Shown: in pieces, positions 33,211-44,900 of the stretch | How the letters are laid out: the number at the start of each line of letters is the position of its first letter | Position numbering within the stretch: the stretch's first letter is position 1 | Source: Tricholoma matsutake | Lineage: Eukaryota > Basidiomycota > Agaricomycetes > Agaricales > Tricholomataceae | Reading direction: 5' to 3' | Length of the DNA: 64,000 nt | Assembly (NCBI GenBank): GCA_026075535.2 | Contig: AP026546.1 | Coordinates: 10,932,242 to 10,996,241 of the forward strand | Position numbers and translations under genes: made by a program | The notes under the pieces: generated by a model | The model's database searches: none | The model's input: only the letters and a program-made list of their open reading frames with translations | What the model was told of the DNA's origin: nothing

Positions 33211-35250
33211 ATGCTCATTGGATATGACCTAAAGTCCAAGTCTTACCAATGCTATAATAGGGCCACAAGGAAAGTCCACAGTTCTTATCACATTCATTTC
33301 CTTGAAAGCCACAATGGATATGTCCCACCCACCCCACTACATTTGGACAATACCATTAAGGAAACTGTTTGGAATGAACCCGGCTTCACCCTTTTACCCA
33401 CAAACAACAATGAGGACAACCAATCCTTCCACCTGTTGAACACTGCCAAGTCAAATGATTCTGTCAAAGAGGAACGAGGTATAATTACTACTGACCCCCT
33501 TCCATGCCACTCATCTCAGGTACCGATCCCTACTGAGAAACATCCAAATGGAAGACCAAATACCACCAGAATGATAGCAGCTGTTCAAGAATCTCAAAAC
33601 AGTGCTACCCAAATCAAAGAAGCCCACTGTGAATGAAGAGCCATCACTATTGCTGCCCGATCAGGAAATCACGATCATATACCGACCGTCAATCATTCAA
33701 CAACCTTAACCTGGGTCATCAGGCACATCAACTTCAAGCTTTGATTTTGGAGATGACAGATTTTGATCCCAAGTCGCTCCAATTTGAGGATGAACCCAAA
33801 ACTTGGGAAGAGGCAAAGAATTCAGGGGATGCAGAATGATGTGGGCAGGGTATCTTGACGGATTGAAGTCCCTGAAGGACATGGGAGTCTATAAACTTAT
33901 TTCCAGGGGTGACGGACCTCAAGGTAAACAAATCCATAGGGGCCAAAGACTGTGCGCATGGAAGTTTGGCAAATCCTACTTCATATAGCCACTTCTCTGG
34001 GATGGGATGCTCAACAAATTGACATCAAAACCACTTTCCTCTATGGGATACTCCCTGAGGATGAGGTCCAGTACATGCAACAACCCAAAGGATTTGAAGA
34101 GTCAGGTCATGAAGACTGGGTCTGGCAGCTTCAGCAGGGGTCATATGGCATGAAGCAGAGTGGAAGGATATGGAATCAAACTCTTAATGCTCAAATGATT
34201 ACCTGGGGGTTTACACACCTTACTTGTGAGTCCTGCATTTATTACAGGAAATTGGACACTGGTATTATTATTGCTGCGGTACATGTCGACGATTATCTGT
34301 CTATTGCCAATTCCAAAGACATAAACAAACATTTTAAAAACCAAATGCGGGAGGTGTGGAAAATCTCCGAGCTTGGTACCACCCGCTTCATTGTTGGTAT
34401 AGCTGTTACCTGGGATCGACACATGCACAGGGTCGCACTTTCACAGACTGCCCTCATCGATAAAATTGTTGATCAATTTGGCCAACAAGATGCAACACCT
34501 GTTTCTGCCCCCCTCAGGCCTGGTATTAAATTACAGTGTACAAACTGACAGAATATGTCTGCAGACAAGCTATCACAACTCAACAAACTGCCTTACCATT
34601 CCCTTATCAGGTGTCTTCTTTACCTGGCCATTTCCACACATCCTGACATTGCATATGCTGTACAACAATTATCTCAATATCTCGACAGTTACTCTTTTGA
34701 CCACTGGAGTGCAGCGACACAGCTAGTCTGGTATTTAAAGGGAACTTGTGATCTCAAGCTCTACCTGGTTGGTGACAATTCTATCTCCCTTCGTGCATTC
34801 AGTGACTCTGACTGGGCCAATTGCCTTGATATGCATCGAAGTGTTGGAGGGTATACTTGCAACCTCGGATCAGGAGCCCTTCCTTGGACTGCCAGGAAAC
34901 AAAAAGTTGTTGCGGTATCCTCTTGCAAAGCAGAATATGTTGCCGCATTTGAGACCACAAAGGAATGTATCTGGATATGTGCTCTACTAAATGCTATAGG
35001 ATACCCACAGTCCACCCCCACGACCATTCTTTGTGATAACATGGCTACCAAGACACTGTCTGAGCACCCTTTGCTCCACTCAAGGGTTAAACACATTGAT
35101 ATCAAATACCATTTCCTTTGGGAACAAGTTCAGTCTGGTGCCTTACAGCTCCAATATATCAATCCCAGGGATAATGTCGCAGATTTATTCACCAAATCAC
35201 TGGACATCAAACAATTCACATATCTACGCTCACTCTTGGGCTTATGTTAA
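33211..35250 (+). pseudogene. Copia C reverse transcriptase and RNase H
   Basis: Frame 33211-33636 holds the integrase-RT linker (LIGYDLKSKSYQCYNRATRK). The RT (33803-34548) has QQIDIKTTFLYGILPEDEVQ-like sequence, QPKGFEESGHEDWVWQLQQG, YGMKQSGRIWNQ and the catalytic box VHVDDYLSIAN. A stop at 34548 is followed by the open RNase H frame 34555-35250 with RAFSDSDWANCLDMHRSVGG, VAVSSCKAEYVAAFETTKEC, ILCDNMATKTL and HIDIKYHF to a natural end LRSLLGLC. YVDD is HVDD here. The RNase H keeps its acidic residues. Three breaks prevent a single pol. Confidence 0.85.
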
Positions 35251-35272
35251 CTCGATTCCATGCGAGGAGGAG

Positions 35273-35652
35273 TGTTGAGATGTACACCGGGAACAGGTAT
35301 CATCATATCTGATGATACAGTCTTTGATCCCATCCAACATCCCATTATGGTGTGTCAGCATTCCGATCATCCCTTTATGGCATGTCAGCTATTGGTAACA
35401 AGTCTTTTGGAATGTTCCCTTTATACTCACTCTTTGCTCGTTACCTTTATGACTTCTAGTATATATACCCTATGATATTAGTTAGATATCTCAGTCAATT
35501 ATACACCGACTGAGGTGAGTAATGCTCCATAGAACCTTACATACTAGATTACTAATAGTACTATAGTCTATTATTATCTAGGTACTATTTGGTTGTATAA
35601 AGTCAATTATACATCGACTGAGTCTATTATTATCTAGGATCAATTCTCTACA
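35273..35652 (+). repeat. 3' LTR of copia C (380 bp, with internal insertion)
   Basis: Preceded by a purine tract GAGGAGGAG (35264-35272). It matches the 5' LTR except for about 62 extra bp after ACTAATAG, which re-use GTCAATTATACATCGACTGAG and TCTATTATTATCTAGG from the LTR itself. Confidence 0.9.
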
Positions 35653-35875
35653 CTCACTCTCCAGTCTCCCACTCACCACCTCTCCACTCACCCTCACCTT
35701 CCCCCCTCACTCTCACTCTTCCCCTCACTCTTCCCCCCCCCTCCCCTCTCCCCCTCCCCTCTCCCCTTCCACTCTCCCCCTCCCCCTCACCAACTCAAAC
35801 CACTCACCCACCCTCTCTCCTCTCCTCTCCCCTCCACATCCCATCTTTCACCTCCCCCCTCACTCACTCACCCTC
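35653..35875 (+). repeat. Pyrimidine-rich tract, right part
   Basis: C/T-rich units (CTCACTCT, CCCCTCTCC, CTTCCCC) over about 220 bp, continuing the tract at 29868-29970. There are few purines apart from scattered A. Confidence 0.75.
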
Positions 35876-36719
35876 AGCTGGATGGGTTGCTGACCAATAA
35901 CTTTGAGATATTTGCCATCGGCTTGACACGACCATCCTCCCATTATGTTGACAAGGTTAGGAATGTGCCTCTGGCATGTGTGAATATGTACATTTTCTAT
36001 ATACATTAATCTAATAGTACTTCATTATAAACAATATTTTTTGTTTTTGCACTTTCATTGTCACTTGGCCATATTATTGCCTTGATGTTGTGCACAGACC
36101 TTACCCATGATATTGCCACATAGAACTGCCCATATTTAGTGTTTCAAGGTCCAGTCTATAAGACCAAAAATAACTGTAGGACCGAACTGGACTGAACCTC
36201 GGTCCAGTCTTTTTTTCAGTTGTGGTTGCCCATATTTGGGGTCATTCCGGTTGCTGGTTGCCCCATTTTAAAAATATTTGAAAACTGTTTCAAGACTGGT
36301 TGCAACCGATTGCAACCAGTCTTCTTACAGTATTATATACTCATATAAATGTATCTAGTTTACAATAAAAATACAACTAATATGTACTAAATTAAGAGTA
36401 TTTACTATTTATACTAGATAATATGTCGAGGAATGGACAATGGGACAGGCTCAGGGGAAAAAGCATTCGAAGAATGAGTGTTTATATACCCCATGGCTGT
36501 GCACAGACCAATTTGGTCGTGCTTGCACCCCAAAAAAAAAAAGTGGCACTACTTGCCAATTAATTCCCACAACCGCCAATGAACCACAACACTGCTTCCA
36601 CCACCACTCTCTCTCCACCCACCCACGACACCCACAGTGCCAACCTCAAAAACCCCACACCACAACAGAAAGGACACACAAGGGCCCAAACAATGGACTG
36701 GCATCGTTTGGGCCCACAG

Positions 36720-36779
36720 GTATGTTTGTATCTTTGTTGTTTTCTTTTCTTCTACTAACTCATTTGATTTCTTCTTTAG
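36720..36779 (+). other. Intron-like module in hAT element 2
   Basis: A 60-bp GTATGT...CTTCTTTAG segment with CTACTAAC branch-like site, directly after a palindrome reading KGPNNGLASFGPT. The following sequence reaches the CKPLLTGW repeat at 36827-36850. Confidence 0.6.
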
Positions 36780-36826
36780 TAATTTATCATTACCATTCTC
36801 CCTTCCACATACCCCCACGCCACCAC

Positions 36827-37398
36827 TGCAAGCCTCTGCTCACAGGGTGGGAATGGGTTTTGTTTCTGGCCAACCCAACAACAACTGCACCTGACAACAA
36901 CTGGCAACACCAACAAAAGTGGCCACCGACAACAATGGCACCACCACCAGCACCAGTGCCAATGCCAACACCACATCACAGAACCACCACCCTGCCTATG
37001 AGCCACTGCTTGTAGGGAAAAATGGTGGTGCTGATGACAGTGGAACAAGGGTATCAGACAGCAGGCACAATTGGAACGACAAGGAAGAATGGGGGGGACA
37101 ACAATGGCAGGACAACAACAACAAATGTGGGATGATGAATGCAGGACAACAAACATGGGACAATAAACACAGGACAACAAACATGGGATAACAATAACAA
37201 CATCAACATCAACATGAATGCAGGATGACAACAACAATATTTGCGAATGCAGGAGAACAATGAATGCAGGGAACAATTACAGTATGACCCCGCCAACGTG
37301 AGCATGGGGTCATCTCTCCTTTACTTTTTGTCTTATTGTCTTTCTTTTTTTTAATCTGAATAACCCCTCACCATTGTGAGCGCCTGCTCACAGGGTCA
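36827..37398 (+). repeat. EPLLxGW-coding repeats in element 2
   Basis: Three copies: CKPLLTGW (36827-36850), YEPLLVGK (36997-37020) and CERLLTGS (37375-37398). They are not in a single frame, and ACAACA-rich DNA separates them. Confidence 0.55.
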
Positions 37399-37557
37399 AT
37401 GTAAATAGTTGTATTCAATATATAAATTAAATTACATATCGAAAAGTGCTGGAAAAACTGGTGGCAACCGAACTAATTAGGACTGGTCCTAATCGGTTCG
37501 GTTGCAGTTCTTCCAAATTGGGTGACTGTTTGGACCAAACCAGACCTTAAAACACTA

Positions 37558-38716
37558 CCCATGTTTGAACACTGGACTCCTGAAATATAATCCCACATGC
37601 AGCCCTGACTGCCCTTGGGATTTGTTGATCAACATTGAAAAGCATAGTCAAACAGGAAACTGGAGTTGAGACAGTGTGAAAGAGAGTTGTCCTTCAATCG
37701 GCTGTAGTCACATCCATGGAATAAACACCTTCTCTCCAGCATGATCTCCAGTAATCAACTGAACCTCCAACACTCTATTTTGAATATGAGTCAAAATCCC
37801 TCAAGAACCATTGCAGACCCCTCCAGAAATGTTCAGGTTCCAAAGCACCATCACAGGGCATCCAACCTTTTAGCAGCCCTTCAATGAGACAGACTGGTTA
37901 TCTGGGATGCTTCTCGTGATGCTGTTTTCACTTCCCATCCTTTTCTCACTTTTGCCACAGCAGATGATGGTGCATCTGAGGAATAGTCACAACAATCTCC
38001 TCCCAGAACACATTTACAACCAAAGACCTCAAGGTAAGAAAGATCAACCTTTCAACTCAAAGACCTGAAAGCCTCACCTTATATATTAAAGATTCACACC
38101 CAAAGACAAAGGCCTTGAAAGACCTCCCTTGCAAAGACATAGCCCTCAGAGATGTGGTTTCCTGAGATGAAGACACTGAAGATCACCCTTATGTTTTCCT
38201 GATGTAGAGTACTTATCCCCATCATGTACATAGACATGATTTCATTGGCCTGGACATCAAGGGAGAGCCTCATACATGAGTACAATAATCTCATATTCTC
38301 ACTTCAAGAAGGTAGTGCTCTAGTAGACTTATAAGGGCAGGTAAAGTGGAAAGGACAGCAGGTAGTCATCCTATGTACATGTGTAGTAAGGCTCCAACTG
38401 TTTAGTTTACGTTTACTCAATGAAGGTCAAGTATACATAAACAGTAGCTCACCCAACCACTGCTGTGAGCAACTGCTCATGGGGTGGCCTTCCCTGCAAA
38501 AAATGTTTCTATCATTAATTATTTTTGTGGTCCCTACTTTTGTGGCCCCTCGCTTCACGTGAGGGTTGTTAGTTAGCTCAATAAAAACCTCTGACACTTT
38601 TTGTCAAATATTAATATTTTAACTGTGTATATACTGTTTATTAAACAGTATATAGATGGTTATACCATTTAGAACAGGGCAATCCATACTTGAGTTATCA
38701 TGTTCATGTGTATTAA
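37558..38716. other. Intergenic with one stray EPLLxGW repeat
   Basis: No gene was recognised. CEQLLMGW is encoded at 38464-38487 (TGTGAGCAACTGCTCATGGG), followed by CCCCTCGCTTCACGTGAGGG, a short hairpin like those at 26.0-26.2 kb. Probably a remnant of another related element. Confidence 0.45.
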
Positions 38717-39334
38717 TTAGAACGCATACTCGTGTGCATGGTGGTCTGTGTATTTATTTACGTAAAATGCCTGGAAAGCATCCAGGCTATGGTCAAATGT
38801 TAAGTGGTGAGGAATTTGGGTAGCACCTGCAATACCCATGAGATGTGCACCATGCACCATGCTGTTGAGATGGATAATCGACATAGCTAAATTACCTGTA
38901 TTATCAAAATCAGGCTTGACCTTCCACATTCCAGTGTCTGTTTGCAGCGATATTGGCCTTTGAACAAGTCTGATATTTCCTTGACTGACTTCAAAAATCA
39001 TCAAACTTCGAAAATCGACATTGGACACTATATCACTATCCGAATGGTCATCGCACACATGCCAGACATATCCCCTACCATTGTCGAACAATATCACACC
39101 AATTTCGGGCCATGAACAATGTCCGAAGAAACTTTGAAAATCTTTGAAAAACCTTGAACCTCCAAAAACATCTTTGGACACAGTATTTCCTATTTGAATG
39201 ATCTTTGGATGAATGCTGGACACATGGGACACTATCTCGAGTATATTGAACACATTTAGACCACATGTGCATGCATACAATCCGCTCGAAGCAGTTTCCG
39301 ATGTTTTATTCAATATATAACAAGGACAGTCCAC
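38717..39334 (-). CDS. C-terminal part of a conserved basidiomycete protein, unknown function
   Basis: The 205-residue open frame reads EIVSHVSSIHPKIIQIGNTV, RGYVWHVCDDHSDSDIVSNV, RLVQRPISLQTDTGMWKVKP, DNTGNLAMSIIHLNSMVHGA and ends FQAFYVNKYTDHHAHEYAF. The sequence is strongly patterned and looks like the end of a larger protein I have seen often in Agaricomycetes, possibly transposon-encoded. No upstream exon was found, so it is likely a fragment. The methionine start at 39334 is not supported. Confidence 0.45.
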   Translation of the reverse strand: MDCPCYILNKTSETASSGLYACTCGLNVFNILEIVSHVSSIHPKIIQIGNTVSKDVFGGSRFFKDFQSFFGHCSWPEIGVILFDNGRGYVWHVCDDHSDSDIVSNVDFRSLMIFEVSQGNIRLVQRPISLQTDTGMWKVKPDFDNTGNLAMSIIHLNSMVHGAHLMGIAGATQIPHHLTFDHSLDAFQAFYVNKYTDHHAHEYAF

Positions 39335-39494
39335 TTTTAGCTATTCTTTCTTATTATTTCTTCATCATGTGTTATATTCACCCTTTCTAGTCTCGCTTTA
39401 TTGTTCTGATATAATTCTATTGTCTTTTGCCTCGAGTTTTCCACATGTTTGCCTCATGTTCTCTAGCCTTTTTAGGTAGTTTCTTTATTTTATA

Positions 39495-41951
39495 TAAAAA
39501 GATTGACTGCCTCGGTCATGTTATTGACAAGAAAGGCATACATGCAGATACCGACAAACTCTCTCATATTAGGGAATGGCAAACACCACGGAACTACAAT
39601 GACATCCAATGTTTCATAGGCTTGGTAAGCTACTTAGCCAACTTCCTACCAGATATCATGCATTATATGGGACCATTGTTGGCTATGACGCAGAATGGAA
39701 CCCCCATCCATTGGCAACTGATCCACCAATGTTGCTTCAACATGATCAAGCAAATATGCTGCAAGACACCAGTTATCGCACCTATCAACCCCAAACACCA
39801 GGATGAACTGATTTGGGTGATATGCGATGCATCTAAATCAGGCATAGGGGCAATAGGACCTATGGGGCAAGGGTGTCACCCCACCGGATTCATGTCAAAG
39901 AAATTCACTGTTGCCCAACACAACTATGCCATGCATGAGTTGGAAACCCTTGCGATTCTTGAGGCGTTATTGATATGGGAAGACTAACTAATCACATATC
40001 AGGTACACATTATTACGGACCACAAGGCGCTTGAGTTCTTCCAAACTCAATCAAACCTCACCAGTCGACAGCGGAGATGGACAGACTATCTCTCTCAATT
40101 CAACTTTGATATCACATACATTAAAGGTGAACTCAGTAAGGTCGCCAACTGCCTGTCACGGTATTATGAAAGCAACACTATGGCTGATGTTCATCAACCA
40201 TACGAATATGTGCAAGCCAACACTCACATTGATCCCACCAGGGATGACCTCCCCGCTCAATGGTACCAGGAAGTCACATCAAAAGTAATTGAGTTATGGG
40301 CCATCCACAGCACAGAGATACGCTGCAGCAGACGATTGCAAGAGCAACAGGAAACTCAAGACATGGAAGCCAAACTCATGGATGAGGCTAATCAACACGT
40401 AATCGATAACATATCCAATGCAGCGGAAGCCCCATCTATATCTGAGAAATCCACCCCATCATCATACGGTGATGACCTTACCCTAGCTGAAGCACTATTC
40501 GAACGAACTGCAGATGCTACTCTGGTAACTTGGGGAAATGAAGGATTCAATCCGGATATTCAGAAGATAAGTTATTCACACTTATCTTAGACAAACTGAC
40601 TGAGTATCCAGATTTCACCGTCAAGAATGATCTTATTTGGCAGACCAACCAACACTTCGATGAAGTCGTGTGTGTTCCCCGTAATCGAGATACAATAACA
40701 CAAATATTAGACCAAGCGCATGCAACACTTGGACACTTTGGGGACCAATGAACTAATGAATATGTTCGACAATGGTATTGGTGGTCGCTCATGAACAAAG
40801 ACACTCACGAGTTCTGTTGAACCTGTGAATCATGCCAATGCACAAATGGGCCCAATGCAAAGCCATTTGGGAAACTTCATCCCTTGCCCATACCTATCAA
40901 GCCATGGGATTCTATTGGAATGGACTTCATAGGCCCATTCCCGGAATTGAAGGGCTTTAATTACCTCTGGGTGATTATATGCTGAATGACTAGCATGGTT
41001 CATCTTGTCCTGGTCCACACTAAGATGAAGGCGTCCAAATTATCGTGGATCTATCAGCGAGAAATAGTACGTCTACACGGACTCCCAAGTTCAATCATGA
41101 GCAACTGAGATTTGAAATTCACTTCCAAGTGGTGGTGCAAACTGCACAAGATCCTAGGAACCAAACTACTGATGTCCACATCATACCACCCCCAAATGGA
41201 TGGCCAGACTGGACGCACCAACTGCAATGTTGGACAAATCTTTCGCACCATCGTCCATAATGATCAGAAAGATTGGGTTGACCAAGTTGACCTCACTAAA
41301 TTTGCAATCAATGCTAGCATATCTGGGACAACCAAGTATGGCCCATTTGAGCTGAATAGTGGGTACATGCCTTCTATGATATGTGAGATCCGCTCAGACA
41401 ATGTAATCCCCAAAGAGATAAAGGAATTCGCAAAGCAAGCCCTGTAAAATCTTGCTGAGGACCATGATGCAATCATCGGAGCACAAGTATTCCAGACTCA
41501 TTACGCTAATGACCATAGAACAAACGAACCAAAAATTGTTAAGGGACACCTGGTATTTCTATCTACGAAGAACCTCAATCTACTGACTGGACATGCACGT
41601 AAACTTTGTCTGAAGTTTATTGGACCATACAAAATTCTACAAACAAGGCCAGAAACATCTACCTATACACTAGAACTACCTACGGCACTACAATCCCAAT
41701 GAATAGCTCCATTCTTCCATGTATCATTACTACGACCCTACCATGCAAATGATGACTCTATGTTCCCAAATAGAGTCCAGCCAGAGCCATACAACTTCGG
41801 AAGGCCTGATGATCAGGAGTGGTTTGTCGAGGACTTAATTGGACACCAATGGACAGAAGACAAAAACCTTGAATTCGAGGTTTGGTGGTCACTGGGTGAT
41901 ACAACCTGGGAGCCACTGAGCTCATGCAAGGATCTCGAGGCTTTGAATTGA
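39495..41951 (+). pseudogene. Ty3/gypsy pol remnant D (RT thumb, RNase H, integrase, chromodomain-like end)
   Basis: It begins inside the RT thumb (DCLGHVIDKKGIHADTDKLS), so gag, protease and most of RT are missing. RNase H follows (VICDASKSGIGA, ITDHKALEFFQTQ, ANCLSRYYE). The integrase starts at IGMDFIGPFPELKG, but the second catalytic segment reads MSN-stop-DLKF where SD is expected, and the third reads DGQTGRTN where a glutamate (TERTN) is expected. The end (EWFVEDLIGHQW, DTTWEPLSSCKDLEAL) resembles a chromodomain. Stops occur at 39985, 40588, 40985 and 41107. Dead copy, truncated on its 5' side. Confidence 0.85.
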
Positions 41952-42342
41952 TACCTTGAAATCCAAGGTGTAAAATGACCCTCTCAGTTACCCAAGTGTC
42001 AAAATTAACTGATTGAGGAAATTCCCAGACCGTGGGAAATTACGTAATTCAACTCAACTTGACATCTGAAGAAATTTTTTTTTTCGTCCTTCTGCCAGCA
42101 CAACATCCATCACCCATCGACGACATCAAGCTACACAAGAAACCAACACCCCAATGACACCAGATCATCAAAATGCACTGCTCATACTCACACACATCCA
42201 GCAATGACAGCCGTGGCAGAGGGATTGGGAGAAGTCAGCAGAGTTCCAGAGTGAACTCTGCAGGGGGAAGAGACCGGTACTCACCAGACAGATACCAACG
42301 AGGATGATCAAGATCACCTGTGTGTCAGGCCACACACCTACC

Positions 42343-44579
42343 AGTCAATGCCATGGAAGTTGACAAACTTCCGCACGATTGAATCGATAATTGTTGAGAT
42401 CAGGCCCCCCCTGAAATTGATGACACCATTAACAAATTGGTTCAATGGCTAGGAAGGATCAGCATTAAAACATTCACGGGATTCCTGCAACAAGATGTCA
42501 TTGCCCAGGTAGTGGTAGGTCAGTTACTCGATAGGATTGAAGGTCTACAAGGCGAAGTCAACTGGGCCAAACAAACGACCATGGCCTTGGCCTCCCAAAT
42601 GATGGTAGACTCCCACAAACATCCAGCTTCCCCCACCATTGAAAACCCCAAGGATGTTGACCAATGCCCCCGCAAGGTTTGTGGACAGGAACAACCCATG
42701 GATGTACACCCTCCTTGTTCATCACAACAAGTGACTGCTGAGGATCAATCACAACCAACCCCACTGGCATCTCCTCCATACCAAGGAGACAACTACCGCC
42801 CTCGCTCTCCACCACGCCATCATGACTCTCCACCTCCTTGATGTAAGGACTCACCCACCATGCCATCACAAATCTCCACCCCTTCGATGTAGGAAATCAC
42901 CCCCATCCTGTCATCCCTCACCAGCTAGACGGAGGACACCACCTCCCATGCTGTGAGTCCTTAATGTATCTATTGCCAAGTGTCAACCACGTCACGATGT
43001 CTACCAACCAGAGTACCCACCTGCGTCTGCACCTGCCCCTGCCCCTGCACCCACCCCTACACCTGCACCTATCATGGTTTGTATACCCAAGGCCTTGAAA
43101 CCAATGTTAGCTCAACCCAATGAACCCATTGTGGAGATACCACAACCAAATGAAAATGAACCTGACTCTGATAGTTCAGATGGTATCAGCTCTGACGATG
43201 ATGGCAATGCAAAATGCAAAGAGGCCAGGAACAGGAATTTGCTGCTTCTCAAAAATGCTTTGCTGAAAGTCGACCTGGCCATATCCTGGACGTGTTGGGT
43301 GTAGTCATTGTTATTGAGAAGCATGAACGGGACAATGAGCTATGGATGATGCCCAGCTGCTTCATCTTCTATTATATCAGGTCCAACTGAATATATGCTG
43401 GCAAAACCACAGCAGTAGCAAGTGACTACAAGGGTCATATGGATATGTACATGACTGATGGCAACCGATATCTGTATTTATACCTACCTTGAGGGTTTCC
43501 CACGAACCCCTATGAGGTGTCTTGAGGAGTACACTTCATTAACAACACGCAGGAATCCAGTGTTGATCGTGTCTAAGCCTACCAGTTGCTGTCAGAATTC
43601 CACTGCATTGCTGGTGGTTTTGTACCAGAGCTCCAGGACCTAGCTATGCAAGAAATATTGAACAATGACGTGTACTCACACAGAGTTTACAAGCCTTGCC
43701 CCCATAATCAACAGTTGTGGGAAGACTTCCCCATCCATTGGGATGAAGACAAATCGATGGAACAAGACCGGTGGTGCAGGACCACCCGTACCCGTCGAGC
43801 AATTATTGGACATTGATCTAGTGGCCCAATACATGATGCACCATGGATGACTTGGTATCAGCAACGCTATTCATGGCATTGCTATGAACATGGCCCTCCA
43901 AGCAGACTGTCGAAGTGTGTTTGGATATTCATTGGGACGCACACTCGGTCATCATTCCATATCTTCCCAGTCTGATTTTATGAGACTCTATGGATGCATG
44001 GTGTCACTCCCTGGGTACTATCGCGAGGTCATTGGCATCTGGAATGTATCCCATCCCAATGCACCTTTTGTCGAGTGCTCTGGTGATACTCTCACCATTC
44101 AACCATATGGTGAAAAGCTGGTGCCCGGACTCACCACAGATAAGGTGGCTCACCACCTCATCCATCATGGGATACCTCCACAATGGATCAACCATGCATA
44201 TAACTTTGGCCTCCATTACTTAAATCATCAATCATATTTACGGGCTGGCCCCTTTCATGACCTCCACTATCAAACGGATTGCGAACGTCTGCAACATTTG
44301 GAATCTGTAGGTGTACCCATGGCTATACTGCAATGGGACAGTTGGTGGAGCCCCACCTATGATGACATCACTCACATTCAGTATCTTATGAGTCAAGAAG
44401 ACGATGGGACTGGTAGGTTATGCTTCTTAGACTGTGAATTGCTCCTTGTCGGCCCCCCCACCATTTTTCAAGAACTCACAGGACAGACGCTGTGGGCCCC
44501 TACTGCCTCATCCAATTTGGGTGCAATCACCAATGCTTCTAGTTTGCACAAGCTGCCTGTCATCTCCACTGGCATGTAA
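42343..44579 (+). pseudogene. Extra ORF between pol D and its 3' LTR, unknown function
   Basis: It can be followed from MEVDKLPHD near 42352, through TINKLVQWLGRISIKTF and QLLDRIEGLQGEVNWAKQT to a Pro/His-rich linker. An acidic segment follows (ENEPDSDSSDGISSDDDGN), then IDLVAQYMMHHG, and a long open frame (43884-44579) with SDFMRLYGCMVSLPGYYREV, VIGIWNVSHPNAPFVECSGD and DCERLQHLESVGVPMAILQW, ending at 44579. Stops and frame changes occur near 42380, 42840, 43300 and 43850. No domain was recognised. It is co-linear with element D and lies before a putative LTR, so it may be an additional element gene in the env-like position. Confidence 0.5.
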
Positions 44580-44655
44580 CATACTGAGTACTTATACTCA
44601 GTAATTCCTTATGATGTGAAGTGTAGATTCCCTTGGTGGCAATCTCAAATGGGGG

Positions 44656-44900
44656 TATGTAATGGGTACCACATTACATATTACATACCCGACTATTACT
44701 TACTGTTTACCTATATTTGGAGGACAACTACTTCTTAACTTACAATGTACACAACATAGCTACCAAATAGACTGGACTCTGCTCTGTTGGGTGCACCGCA
44801 AGTCATAAGTATTCAAAGCTAGTAACTAACTGTTACACATTTGTTCTAAGTGTGGCTTGCCATCACCCTTCTTGTCCTGTTTTACTTGACTTGTCTTCCA
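44656..44900 (+). repeat. Putative start of the 3' LTR of element D
   Basis: A purine run AAATGGGGG (44647-44655) is followed by TATGTAATGGGTACC with an inverted ACCACATTACATATTACATACCC nearby. This is the usual layout of polypurine tract plus LTR start. The right end was not found and there is no second copy in the window. Confidence 0.4.

Larger units (their letters stand above)
29971..35652 (+). mobile_element. Ty1/copia retrotransposon C, with LTRs and target duplication
   Basis: LTRs at 29971-30288 and 35273-35652 both begin TGTTGAGATGTACACC and end TCTCTACA. The flanks carry the 5-bp duplication CTCAC (29966-29970 and 35653-35657). Between them are a primer-binding site, gag, protease, integrase, RT and RNase H in copia order. 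The coding region is broken, and a solo LTR of another copia family is inserted in it. Confidence 0.92.
36137..37557. mobile_element. hAT-like non-autonomous element 2 (1,421 bp)
   Basis: Ends are TAGTGTTTCAAGGTCCAG and, inverted, TAGTGTTTTAAGGTCTGG. The flanking 8-mers CCCATATT (36129-36136) and CCCATGTT (37558-37565) match at 7 of 8 positions. Inside are a GPNN...FGP palindrome and intron (36720-36779), peptide repeats CKPLLTGW, YEPLLVGK and CERLLTGS, and ACAACA-rich sequence. No transposase. Confidence 0.82.

Noticed and set aside
43884..44579. Envelope-like gene in element D
   Set aside because: No signal peptide, membrane segment or glycoprotein motif is visible in the 231-residue frame, so only an unknown extra ORF is reported.
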